Translations under genes and position numbers: made by a program | Notes under the pieces: model-generated | The model's database searches: none | What the model saw: only the letters and a program-made list of their open reading frames with translations | What the model was told of the DNA's origin: nothing | DNA from: Sphingomonadaceae bacterium | GTDB taxonomy: Bacteria; Pseudomonadota; Alphaproteobacteria; Sphingomonadales; Sphingomonadaceae | Length of the DNA stretch: 15,134 bases | Reading direction: 5' to 3' | Assembly: GCA_023384025.1 (NCBI GenBank) | Contig: JAHDXX010000052.1 | Coordinates: 453 to 15,586 of the forward strand | In this document: one piece after another, positions 6,112 through 13,215 of the stretch | How positions within the stretch are numbered: position 1 is the first letter of the stretch | How the letters are laid out: each line of letters begins with the position of its first letter

Positions 6112-7680
6112 ATGCAGGCGAGCGAAGAACAGACAGGACAGGATCAGGACGGACCATTGGTCCGGGCCGCGCAATATGTGCGCATGTCGACCGAACATCA
6201 GAAATATTCAACCGAGAACCAGGCCGAGATCATCGCGCAATATGCCGCGCGGCGCGGCTTCGAGATCGTCAAGACCTATGAAGACTCTGGCAAGAGTGGG
6301 CTGAAGCTCGAAGGTCGCTTGGCCCTACAGCAACTGATTGACGATGTCCGGGCAGGACGGGCCGACTTCGACGCCGTGCTCGTCTACGATGTCAGCCGCT
6401 GGGGCCGCTTCCAGGACGCCGACGAAAGCGCCTACTACGAGTTCATCTGCCGAGAAGGCGGGATCACCGTCCACTATTGTGCCGAGCAGTTCGAGAACGA
6501 CGGCAGCCTCAGCGCCACGATCATCAAGAGCATGAAGCGGGCCATGGCGGGCGAATACAGCCGCGAACTTTCGGCCAAAGTGTTCACCGGGCAATGCCGC
6601 CTGATCCGGCTCGGCTATCGCCAGGGTGGCCCGGCCGGCTATGGCCTGCGACGCGTGCTGGTCGACGAGCATGGGCAAATGAAGGCTGAACTTGCGCGCG
6701 GCGAGCACAAGAGCCTGCAAACCGACCGGGTCATCCTGCAGCCGGGGCCACCCGAAGAGGTTGAGACGGTCCGACGCCTATACCGCATGTTTGTGGTGCA
6801 GCAGCGCAGCGAAAGCGAGATCGCCGATCTGTTCAATGAGGAAGGGATAAGAACCGACCTTGGCCGGGCGTGGACGCGCGGAGCCGTGCATCAGATTCTG
6901 ACCAATGAGAAATACATCGGCAACAATGTCTACAACCGCATCTCCTACAAGCTGAAGGCGAAGCGCGTCGCCAATCCGCCCGATATGTGGGTGCGGCAGG
7001 ACGGGGCTTTCGAACCGATCGTCGAGCAGGACTTCTTCGACGCCGCCCAGCGCATTATCCAGGAGCGCTCGCGCCGCTTCACCGACCAGGAACTCCTCGA
7101 CCGCTTGTCCTGCGTTCTCGCCGAGAAGGGCTGGCTGTCGGGCATGGTCATCGACGAGCTTGACGATATGCCGTCGAGTTCCACATTCCGGCATCGCTTC
7201 GGCAGCCTGACCCGAGCCTATGAGCTGGTCGGATTCACGCCCTCACGCGACTACAGCTATATCGAAATCAACCGGGCGCTGCGTGCGATGCACCCGGACA
7301 TTGTCGCGTCAGTGATCGGTGACATCGAGGCGCAAGGCGGCGCAGTCGAGCGCGATCCTGTCTCCGATCTGCTGCGGATCAATCAGGAGTTCACTGTCGC
7401 ACTGGTGATCGCCCGCTGCCACGCTTCGCCCGCTGGCGGCCAACGATGGCAGGTCCGTTTCGATAGCGGCCTTCGCGCCGACCTGACCATTGCCGTCCGG
7501 ATGGAGGACGATAATCGCACAGTGCGCGATTACTACCTCTTCCCCTGGCTCGATCTCAGCGAGACGCCAAAACTGCGCCTCGCGCCTGACAACGGAATCC
7601 TGCTCGACGCTTTCCGCTACGACAGCCTCGACGCCTTCATCGACCTGACACGCCGCACCTCGCTGAGGAAGGCGGCATGA
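6112..7680 (+). CDS. Large serine recombinase (resolvase/integrase family)
   Basis: A 522-residue serine recombinase. The N-terminal resolvase domain (about 18-160) has QYVRMSTEHQ with the nucleophile Ser26, the STENQ segment, and DVSRWGR (93-99) with the conserved active-site Asp and arginines. GYGLRR (177-181) opens the recombinase DNA-binding domain, which runs to about 275 (GRAWTRGAVHQILTNEKYIG). The long cysteine-rich zinc-ribbon/coiled-coil region typical of phage integrases is not apparent. Instead, residues 340-376 (WLSG, then PSSSTFRHRFGSLTRAYELVGF) resemble a homing-endonuclease-associated repeat, followed by about 145 unassigned residues. The ATG at 6112 is used because later starts would lose the catalytic strand; the ribosome site is modest (GGCGGAAAG). 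Its stop overlaps the next gene by 4 bases. It likely integrates or excises this island, or acts with the ParB-like partners downstream. Confidence 0.92.
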   Translation: MQASEEQTGQDQDGPLVRAAQYVRMSTEHQKYSTENQAEIIAQYAARRGFEIVKTYEDSGKSGLKLEGRLALQQLIDDVRAGRADFDAVLVYDVSRWGRFQDADESAYYEFICREGGITVHYCAEQFENDGSLSATIIKSMKRAMAGEYSRELSAKVFTGQCRLIRLGYRQGGPAGYGLRRVLVDEHGQMKAELARGEHKSLQTDRVILQPGPPEEVETVRRLYRMFVVQQRSESEIADLFNEEGIRTDLGRAWTRGAVHQILTNEKYIGNNVYNRISYKLKAKRVANPPDMWVRQDGAFEPIVEQDFFDAAQRIIQERSRRFTDQELLDRLSCVLAEKGWLSGMVIDELDDMPSSSTFRHRFGSLTRAYELVGFTPSRDYSYIEINRALRAMHPDIVASVIGDIEAQGGAVERDPVSDLLRINQEFTVALVIARCHASPAGGQRWQVRFDSGLRADLTIAVRMEDDNRTVRDYYLFPWLDLSETPKLRLAPDNGILLDAFRYDSLDAFIDLTRRTSLRKAA

Positions 7681-8561
7681 GCGACGCAAGCACCGAAATC
7701 CGGCAAGTGCCGATCGATCTCATCACCGTGCTCAATCCGCGTGTGCGCAACAAGCGGGTGTTTCAGGAACTGGTCGATTCCATTGCTGCCCTTGGCCTCA
7801 AGAAGCCGATCACGGTCAGCCAGCGACCCGGAAAGAACCGCTACGATCTGGTCTGCGGGCAGGGGCGGCTCGAAGCGTTCATGGCTCTTGGCGCGACGGA
7901 AATCCCGGCGATGATCGTCGAAGCCAGCGAAGAAGACTGCTTCGTGATGAGCCTGGTCGAGAACCTCGCGCGCCGTCAGCACAGCCCGCTCGAACTGGTT
8001 CATGGCATCGGAGAATTGTCGCAGCGCGGCTATTCGCATGCCGAGATCGCCGAGAAGGTCGGCTTCTCAGTCGACTACATCGTCGCCATTTGCGGGTTGC
8101 TCGAACGCGGTGAGGAGAAACTCATCAACGCGGTTGAACGCGGTACGATACCGCATTCGATCGCCATGGAGATTGCCAAGGCCAAGGAAGGTGAGGTCCA
8201 GAAGGCGCTGGCCGAGCTCTATGAGGAGAACAAGCTTCCCGGGAACCAGGTCCTGGCAATCCGCAAGATCATCGAACAGCGCAAAGCGAGCGGCAAACAG
8301 GTCCATCGCGGTACCGGCAAGGAGATGCGCAAACGGCGTGTCAGTTCGGAGAGTCTGATCCGTTCCTTTCAGCGCGAGACCGAGCGGCAGAAGCTGCTGA
8401 TCAAGCGGGCCTCGCTGGCGCGTAGCCGACTGCTGTTCGTGTCCAACGCATTGCGGCGCCTGCTCTCGGACGAGCATTTCGTGACCTTGATGCGCGCCGA
8501 AGGGATCACCTCGCTACCCGAAGCGCTGGCCGAGCGCGTCGGCGCGGGAGCCGCGCCATGA
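7677..8561 (+). CDS. ParB/RepB-like protein 1
   Basis: A 294-residue ParB-superfamily protein. Residues 9-85 form the ParB/Srx-like N-domain with CGQGRLEAF (60-68), the counterpart of the GERRxRA nucleotide-binding box. It is followed by ENLARRQHSPLE (95-106), equivalent to the ENLQR-type motif, and an HTH around 117-142 (RGYSHAEIAEKVGFSVDYI). The C-terminal 150 residues are helical and charged, like the RepB partition C-terminal region. ParB proteins bind centromere-like sites and load as CTP-dependent clamps. There is no ParA ATPase nearby, so simple plasmid partition is unlikely. It overlaps the recombinase stop (ATGA, with GAGGAAGG before it) and the next gene (ATGA), implying one mRNA. 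A role as a recombinase cofactor or regulator is inferred from this coupling only. Confidence 0.85.
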   Translation: MSDASTEIRQVPIDLITVLNPRVRNKRVFQELVDSIAALGLKKPITVSQRPGKNRYDLVCGQGRLEAFMALGATEIPAMIVEASEEDCFVMSLVENLARRQHSPLELVHGIGELSQRGYSHAEIAEKVGFSVDYIVAICGLLERGEEKLINAVERGTIPHSIAMEIAKAKEGEVQKALAELYEENKLPGNQVLAIRKIIEQRKASGKQVHRGTGKEMRKRRVSSESLIRSFQRETERQKLLIKRASLARSRLLFVSNALRRLLSDEHFVTLMRAEGITSLPEALAERVGAGAAP

Positions 8562-9451
8562 TCAGGCCGATCAGGATCGCCTTCGAGCAGGATGTGGTCA
8601 CGCTCCCCGTGGACAAGCTCCTGCCGACCAAAGCTCTGCCCAAGGCGTTGACGAAGGGCGTCAAATACAGCCGGATCGCTGCATCGATCTCCGAGGTTGG
8701 CATCATCGAGCCGCTGTCGGTCGCAAAGCAAAAAGGCGGAACCTATCTCTTGCTCGACGGGCATGTCCGGCTTGCCGCATTGCGCGAGGAGGATGTCAGT
8801 GAGGCGCCGTGCATCATCGCGCATGACGACGAATCCTTCACCTACAACAAGCGGGTCAATCGCCTGGCTGTGATCCAGGAGCACTACATGATCGTGCGCG
8901 CCCTGGAGCGCGGCGTCTCCGAGGAGAAACTTGCCCGGGCACTCAATGTCGACATCAAGGTGATCCGCAACCGGCGGCACCTCTTGCGGGGTATCAGCCA
9001 GGACGTCGCCGAACTGCTCAAGGACAAGCCGGTTGGCCATGTCGCCTTCCAGAAGCTGCGCAAGATGAAGGCTATCCGCCAGCTCGAAGTTGCCGAACTG
9101 ATGGTCTCGGCGAACAATTTCACGTCGTCTTATGCCAAGGCATTGTTGGCAACGACCAGGCCTGAAGACCTTCACAATCCCGACGAGCAGCGCAAGGCGA
9201 CGGGTCTCTCGACCGAGCAGATGGAACGGCTCGAACGGGAAATGGCCGAGCTCAGCACCGACTATAAGGAACTGGAGATGTCTTACGGCGACGACATGCT
9301 CGTGCTGGTCGTAGCGTCGGGATTTCTGGAACGCCTGCTCGGCAAACCCGAGATCGAGCGGTTCCTCGACACGCGCCATCCCGAGTTCTTGGAGAATTTC
9401 AGGTCGATTGTTCAGGCGACATCGCTCGACCAGCCGTCAACTGCTGGCTGA
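8558..9451 (+). CDS. ParB/RepB-like protein 2
   Basis: A 297-residue second ParB-superfamily protein, clearly different in sequence from its neighbour. The N-domain has LLLDGHVRLAAL (65-76), a GHxRLxA form of the ParB box. It is followed by NKRVNRLAVIQEHYMI (97-112) in the position of the ENxxR motif, and an HTH near 118-143 (RGVSEEKLARALNVDIKVIRN). The part after about 160 matches my recollection of the RepB plasmid-partition C-terminal family, ending in VLVVASGFLERLLGKPEIERFL. It starts by ATGA overlap with ParB-like 1 and is the last gene before the terminator at 9632-9671. Two unlike ParB-type proteins in a row suggest a heteromeric complex or two binding sites. What they bind cannot be read from the sequence. 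Confidence 0.84.
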   Translation: MIRPIRIAFEQDVVTLPVDKLLPTKALPKALTKGVKYSRIAASISEVGIIEPLSVAKQKGGTYLLLDGHVRLAALREEDVSEAPCIIAHDDESFTYNKRVNRLAVIQEHYMIVRALERGVSEEKLARALNVDIKVIRNRRHLLRGISQDVAELLKDKPVGHVAFQKLRKMKAIRQLEVAELMVSANNFTSSYAKALLATTRPEDLHNPDEQRKATGLSTEQMERLEREMAELSTDYKELEMSYGDDMLVLVVASGFLERLLGKPEIERFLDTRHPEFLENFRSIVQATSLDQPSTAG

Positions 9452-9570
9452 TTGGCCTGACATGATGGGGACCGGGACCCGAAAGCGCCGGGACCGTCGG
9501 AGAAGCCGCCGTGAGGGGCGGATCAAGGGCGGCGGCGGGAATGGCGGCGAACCCGCATCAAGCCCGCTAG

Positions 9571-9591
9571 GCCAGTCGCCATAGGACTGGC
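9571..9591. repeat. Perfect 7-bp hairpin after ParB-like 2
   Basis: GCCAGTC (9571-9577) and GACTGGC (9585-9591) are exact reverse complements around the 7-base loop GCCATAG. There is no T-run after it, so it is not a simple terminator. It is followed 2 bases later by a second perfect hairpin. Confidence 0.6.
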
Positions 9592-9593
9592 TG

Positions 9594-9611
9594 CATGCCG
9601 CTTGCGGCATG
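9594..9611. repeat. Perfect 8-bp inverted repeat with 2-base centre
   Basis: CATGCCGC (9594-9601), TT, GCGGCATG (9604-9611) is an 18-base exact palindrome with a 2-base centre. Such a short centre is more typical of a protein-binding or recombination site than of an RNA hairpin. It lies 2 bases from the preceding stem-loop. Confidence 0.6.
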
Positions 9612-9631
9612 TTTCGGGATGAGGGCGGCCC

Positions 9632-9671
9632 GGGGCGCGCCGGTGCGGGGGACCGGCGCGCCCCATTTTTT
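9632..9671 (+). terminator. Strong intrinsic terminator
   Basis: A 13-bp perfect GC-rich stem (9632-9644 GGGGCGCGCCGGT, paired with 9652-9664) surrounds a 7-base loop, followed by A and six T (9666-9671). It ends the recombinase-ParB-ParB transcript and insulates the following operon. Confidence 0.9.
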
Positions 9672-9726
9672 GTGGCTCTTTCATCGCTCGGAAATCGCTC
9701 GTCCAGTGCGAGGAACAAAATCAGAC

Positions 9727-9761
9727 TCGACAAACATGGAACACAATTATATTGTTGTGTT
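9727..9761 (+). promoter_or_regulatory. Probable promoter and operator of the DUF6932/XRE operon
   Basis: AACACAA (9740-9746) and TTGTGTT (9755-9761) are exact inverted repeats separated by 8 bases. The spacer carries TATATT (9748-9753), a good -10 candidate. TCGACA (9727-9732) could be the -35, though at a short 15-base spacing. The repeat ends one base before the ATG at 9763. A repressor bound here would cover the -10. The XRE protein encoded two cistrons into the operon is the natural candidate, as in autoregulated toxin-antitoxin and phage-repressor systems. Transcripts from this -10 would be nearly leaderless for the ATG at 9763. Confidence 0.55.
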
Positions 9762-9762
9762 G

Positions 9763-10230
9763 ATGATACCGGACTTGATCGAGTTGGGCTCTCCGTGCCC
9801 ATGGGCCGTACTGCCTCCCGGCATTCACGATACGACTCTCGCTGAGGTCGAGGCACGCTTCGCGACGACACCGCATCGCGAGCGGCTGTTCGGCGGCTTC
9901 GTTCGCATGGCGCAGGCTCTCGCCATCGCTGGCTGCAGCTACGTCTATCTCGATGGGAGTTTTGTAACCGCGAAGCCGCACCCGGGCGACTACGACGGTT
10001 GCTGGGACCACGTTGGGGTGGATCCGAACAAGCTCGATCCGGTCCTTCTCGACTTCAACAACAAGCGAGCTGCGCAAAAAGCAAAATACCTTGGCGAGAT
10101 GTTCATTGCCGGGATGCCCAACGGGCCGGGCGCCCCATTTCTCGACTTTTTCCAGGTCGAAAAGTCGTCGGGCCAGGCCAAGGGTATTCTCCGCATCCCG
10201 CTCGCGCCGCTGAAAGGAGCGACGCCATGA
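9763..10230 (+). CDS. DUF6932-like protein with nucleotidyltransferase-type motif
   Basis: A 155-residue soluble protein that I place in the DUF6932 family from memory of its pattern (LPPGIHDTTLAEVEARF, then YLDGSFVTAKPHPGDYDG). Residues 65-78 have GS followed after nine residues by D76-x-D78, the metal-binding arrangement of MNT/polymerase-beta-like nucleotidyltransferases. FLDFFQ (127-132) offers a third Asp. Enzymatic activity is not established. The ATG at 9763 is preferred over 9736 because the longer form would bury the promoter-like inverted repeat in coding sequence and the family usually starts close to a MIP-like stretch; 9736 remains possible. It ends in a 4-base overlap with the XRE-peptidase gene, so the two products are probably made together and may interact, for example as a toxin-antitoxin-like pair. 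Confidence 0.75.
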   Translation: MIPDLIELGSPCPWAVLPPGIHDTTLAEVEARFATTPHRERLFGGFVRMAQALAIAGCSYVYLDGSFVTAKPHPGDYDGCWDHVGVDPNKLDPVLLDFNNKRAAQKAKYLGEMFIAGMPNGPGAPFLDFFQVEKSSGQAKGILRIPLAPLKGATP

Positions 10231-11492
10231 TCACCAACGAAAAACAGTACAGGTCTACCAAGGCCTCGATCGAGAAACTGGCGGGTGCCGTTGCCGCGCT
10301 TGATGCTCCCACTGGCGATTTCCCGGAAGTGTTCGCGAAGGCCCAGCGCTCGGCACTGCGCAGCCAGATCGACGAGCTAGAAGAAGAAGTCCGATTCTAC
10401 GAGGACCTGCGCGCCGGCAAGATTTCTGCGTTCTCGGCCGAAAGCCTGCACGACCTTCCCGATATCCTTATACAAGCGCGCATCGCGCGTGGCATGAGCC
10501 AAAAAGACCTAGGCGATTTCCTTGGCGTCGCCGAGCAGCAGATTCAGCGCTATGAGGCCGATCGCTACCGGATGGCGAGCCTCGACCGCCTGACAGAAGT
10601 CGCCGATGCCTTGAACGTGCGCATCGTCGAACGCGCACAACTGGTCGGCAGTCCGAAGCTTGATAGCTTCGACCCTTCGGTCTGGCAGGCCTTCCCGCTC
10701 GCCGAAATGTACAAGCGCGGATGGTTCGAGGACTTCTCGGGGACGCTCTCACAGGCGAAGAAGGCTGCTGGTGACCTGATCCCGGCATTTCTGCACGGCG
10801 CTCATTCGCAGTTTGCGCCGATGGCTCTGCACCGCAAGTCGGTGCGGTCGAGCGGACAAGTCCACGAGGCCGCTATTGCCGCGTGGGAAGCGCGGGTTCG
10901 GACACTCGCTGATCGAAATCCACCCGACCGGGCCTTTGATCGTGACCGTCTCACCGCGGACTGGGTGCGCGGCCTTGTCGGGCTCAGTCTGGAAGACAAC
11001 GGACCGTGCCTCGCAGCCGACTACTTGCACGATGCCGGCATATCGCTGGTGATCGAGCGACACCTGCCGGGCACATTGCTTGACGGTGCCGCGCTGGCAT
11101 CGGCGGATCATCACGCGATCGTAGCCATGACGCTCCGACATGACCGCCTCGACAACTTCTGGTTCACGCTCCTTCACGAGATCGGGCACCTCAAACTGCA
11201 CATCCGGCTCGGCGAATACGCCGCGATCTTCGATGACAATGATGCACCGGCTGCTGACGAGATCGAACGGGATGCCGACTATTTCGCGCAAGAGGCGCTG
11301 ATCCCGGAGGCAAGCTGGAACCAGGCGGTGTCACGCTTCACCCGCAACGACAAGGCCGTCCTTGGCGATGCCAAGCGCTTTGGCGTGTCGCCAGCTGTAA
11401 TAGCAGGTCGGATTCGGCGGGATGCGAATGATTACACTTTGTTTCGCACGCTTGTTGGTAACGGCGAGGTTCGTCGCCAGTTTGATCTTTGA
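10227..11492 (+). CDS. XRE helix-turn-helix / ImmA-IrrE metallopeptidase fusion
   Basis: A 421-residue two-domain regulator. An N-terminal helical region (MITNEKQYRST onward, 1-65) precedes an XRE helix-turn-helix at about 78-115 (ILIQARIARGMSQKDLGDFL). After a linker comes an ImmA/IrrE (DUF955-type) domain with the zinc motif HEIGH (317-321) and a probable third ligand Glu347 in EIERDADYFA. In ImmA and IrrE the peptidase cleaves or inactivates a phage or stress repressor after a signal. Fused XRE-ImmA proteins combine DNA binding with that switch and are common next to toxins and in defence islands. The start at ATG 10227 has AAAGGAG upstream and overlaps the preceding stop. It probably represses its own operon at the 9740-9761 repeat. 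The Beta-protein gene follows after 11 bases. Confidence 0.88.
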   Translation: MITNEKQYRSTKASIEKLAGAVAALDAPTGDFPEVFAKAQRSALRSQIDELEEEVRFYEDLRAGKISAFSAESLHDLPDILIQARIARGMSQKDLGDFLGVAEQQIQRYEADRYRMASLDRLTEVADALNVRIVERAQLVGSPKLDSFDPSVWQAFPLAEMYKRGWFEDFSGTLSQAKKAAGDLIPAFLHGAHSQFAPMALHRKSVRSSGQVHEAAIAAWEARVRTLADRNPPDRAFDRDRLTADWVRGLVGLSLEDNGPCLAADYLHDAGISLVIERHLPGTLLDGAALASADHHAIVAMTLRHDRLDNFWFTLLHEIGHLKLHIRLGEYAAIFDDNDAPAADEIERDADYFAQEALIPEASWNQAVSRFTRNDKAVLGDAKRFGVSPAVIAGRIRRDANDYTLFRTLVGNGEVRRQFDL

Positions 11493-11503
11493 GGGGCGAA
11501 GAC

Positions 11504-12592
11504 ATGCCGATCTCGCATACTGACTACGTTCCGATCATTAAATGGCGACAGGGGGAGTACCAGGCACTCTGGAGGCTCACCGATGCCACAAAAGATCGTA
11601 CGGTTCCGCTGATTGAGATCACTCCGCCAGATTTCGACTTCGAGACCTGGACCCCATCAAAGACAATCGACGAGCACCTGGCCCCCTTTGCAACCCGACT
11701 GCATAAGAAATGGGGCGCACGGCTTGCGCTTTTGGACTGTGGCCTGCTGGATCCGGCAGCCACCATGCATGACGGCAAGCATCCGATGTTGTACTTGTCC
11801 GAGCAGGCCTTCGCGCAGAACGCAGTGATCGTTCCGGTGGTCAAGCTCACTAGTGACGGTGCGTATCGGGCAGCAGTCGCGACCGCTCAGGCTATGATGC
11901 AGACTGGAGTTGCGCTTAGATGCTCGCTCGAAGAAGGCATGGATACCGCCACGTTTGACGCGGGTATCGGTGTTCTGTTGCACCAGCTCGACGTTGCGCT
12001 GGAAGACTGTGACATCGTCCTCGATCTGGAGGCCCCGACCTGGGAACCTCAGAGTGTTCTGGTTGGGATCGTTTCTGCCGCACTCAAGGGATCGAGTGCC
12101 ATGGCAGGTGCACGAAGCATAACCGTAGCTGGCACATCATTTCCGGCTTCGATGGCTGACGTAACCGGACCACTCCAATTCTGGCCAAGACGCGAATGGT
12201 CCTTCTATCAGGCCGTCTTGGCATCATTGGGTGAGAACGATCGCATTCCCGGCTTCGGAGACTACGCGATTGCCGGGCACGGATTTGCTCAGGGCGACAT
12301 GCGCCTCCTCAAGCCCGCAGCAACCATCCGCTACACGTGCGATGATGGCTGGATCATCGCCAAAGGATCGAATGTCCGCGACAATGGATTTGGTCAGTAT
12401 CGCCACTGCAGTGGTAACGTCACGAGCTCACCTCGTTACCTGGGCGCAACGTACTCACCGGGAAGCAGCTACATTGACGCCTGTCGCAGCGGTACCGCAA
12501 GTACCGGCAATCTCAGCACTTGGCGATGGGTGGGCTCCAACCATCACATCACGAAAGTGGTGAACGATCTCGCCACGTTGTTCGGGCTTTGA
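11504..12592 (+). CDS. Beta-family protein (PF14350-like)
   Basis: A 362-residue protein I recognise as the Beta_protein family from its ends. The start is DYVPIIKWRQGEYQAL (7-22) then VPLIEITPP. The C-terminal part contains GFGDYAIAGHG, IRYTCDDGWIIAKG and the NHHITKVVNDLATLFG tail. The biochemical function of the family is unknown to me; members recur in phages and accessory islands next to XRE/ImmA genes. No signal peptide or membrane segment is seen. ATG 11504 is chosen over an in-frame TTG at 11489 because GAGGGG lies 8 bases before it. Its 3' end overlaps the convergent sce7726-like gene by 44 bases, so the two transcripts are partly antisense to one another. It is probably co-transcribed with the XRE-ImmA gene. 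Confidence 0.82.
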   Translation: MPISHTDYVPIIKWRQGEYQALWRLTDATKDRTVPLIEITPPDFDFETWTPSKTIDEHLAPFATRLHKKWGARLALLDCGLLDPAATMHDGKHPMLYLSEQAFAQNAVIVPVVKLTSDGAYRAAVATAQAMMQTGVALRCSLEEGMDTATFDAGIGVLLHQLDVALEDCDIVLDLEAPTWEPQSVLVGIVSAALKGSSAMAGARSITVAGTSFPASMADVTGPLQFWPRREWSFYQAVLASLGENDRIPGFGDYAIAGHGFAQGDMRLLKPAATIRYTCDDGWIIAKGSNVRDNGFGQYRHCSGNVTSSPRYLGATYSPGSSYIDACRSGTASTGNLSTWRWVGSNHHITKVVNDLATLFGL

Positions 12593-13145
12593 GCGTCTGA
12601 CGCACCGTCTGCGCCAACCTACGCAACGGCAGGCGTTCCACCAGCATCGTGTATAGCGTTGCCCGGGGAGCCCTGAGTTCCCGCTCCGAAACACCAAGTC
12701 CTCTCAGGATAGCCTGCGCCTCAGGCCGCCACAGCAGACGGGCCAAGACAAGTGGATCGATGCCCCTGTTTGCCCGTTCGGCCCGCACGCGCCGAAACTT
12801 CACTCCCTTGGTCGTGCCTCGCTCAGCGACCATCACACCCCACCAATCAGGCACAATTGCCATGGCTGCCTCGAGATGTTTGGGGTCAACAATCAGCAGG
12901 GCCTTGTCGACGACCTCGCCATAGGCTGCCACCTGCCTTGGCAGGCGCTCCAGAGTGTCGGCCTCGGCCTTAATTTCGACGCCTCGGATGTGGCCGTTGA
13001 TGACTGCGATATCGATCCGGCAACTGCCGTGATCGAGGCCGAGTTCGTCGATGACCAGGGTGTCCGGACAAGCCTGGGCATGCGTGAGCAGCCGCCGGTA
13101 GGCGGCCTGTCTGACGTCATTGTCCCGAAGCGGTCTCTTTGCCAT
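12549..13145 (-). CDS. sce7726-family protein, PD-(D/E)XK nuclease-like
   Basis: A 198-residue protein resembling the sce7726 family. The key stretch is ELGLDHGSCRIDIAVIN (34-50) followed by GHIRGVEIKAEADTLERLPR (51-70). Asp45 and Glu57-x-Lys59 form the D...ExK core of PD-(D/E)XK nucleases, with Glu34 as the usual upstream acidic residue, and the Gln of RLPRQ adds to the motif. It would be a metal-dependent nuclease or a nuclease-fold protein of unknown target. ATG 13145 is used: the longer frame to 13271 has no family resemblance and overlaps the upstream gene. The ribosome site is weak. It lies 70 bases behind the 497-aa gene on the same strand and converges on the Beta gene. The family was named for a Sorangium gene adjacent to sce7725, which as I recall resembles Beta proteins. 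Confidence 0.8.
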   Translation of the reverse strand: MAKRPLRDNDVRQAAYRRLLTHAQACPDTLVIDELGLDHGSCRIDIAVINGHIRGVEIKAEADTLERLPRQVAAYGEVVDKALLIVDPKHLEAAMAIVPDWWGVMVAERGTTKGVKFRRVRAERANRGIDPLVLARLLWRPEAQAILRGLGVSERELRAPRATLYTMLVERLPLRRLAQTVRQTLKARTTWRDRSPLS

Positions 13146-13215
13146 GCCGAATCGATAGCCTTGGCTATGGCTCTCATGCAACGCCCAATTGCACGCTGCG
13201 CCCCGCTCCAAATCG

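Larger units (their letters stand above)
9452..9762. other. Structured 311-base intergenic region
   Basis: No credible gene lies here. It contains a short direct repeat CCGGGACC (9472-9479 and 9488-9495), a GGC-rich purine-skewed stretch to about 9545, two perfect hairpins, an intrinsic terminator, and the promoter region of the next operon. These parts are listed separately. Being directly behind a recombinase/ParB module, it is a reasonable place for an attachment site or a ParB-binding site, but no such site was identified. Confidence 0.6.

Noticed and set aside
8369..9379. A 336-codon minus-strand frame opposite the ParB-like genes
   Set aside because: It is antisense to two ParB-like frames with clear motifs and has no recognisable domain or ribosome site.
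9472..9495. Direct repeat CCGGGACC twice at a 16-base interval, considered as a ParB-binding iteron or CRISPR-like repeat
   Set aside because: There are only two short GC-rich copies in a GC-rich stretch, with no further units. It is not enough to call an iteron array, and there is no CRISPR array in the window.
9595..9735. A longer N-terminus for the DUF6932-like protein starting at 9595
   Set aside because: It would run through the intrinsic terminator stem and the operator region, and the added residues look like random GC-rich translation.
5640..9762. Attachment-site direct repeats flanking the recombinase module
   Set aside because: I compared the short flanks by eye and found only 7-base matches such as ATGGCGG, which are expected by chance. 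Finding the borders needs comparison with an empty site.
9999..10226. A longer start for the XRE-ImmA protein, extending 76 codons upstream
   Set aside because: That extension lies in another frame of the DUF6932-like gene and looks like out-of-frame translation. ATG 10227 has AAAGGAG and an ATGA overlap.
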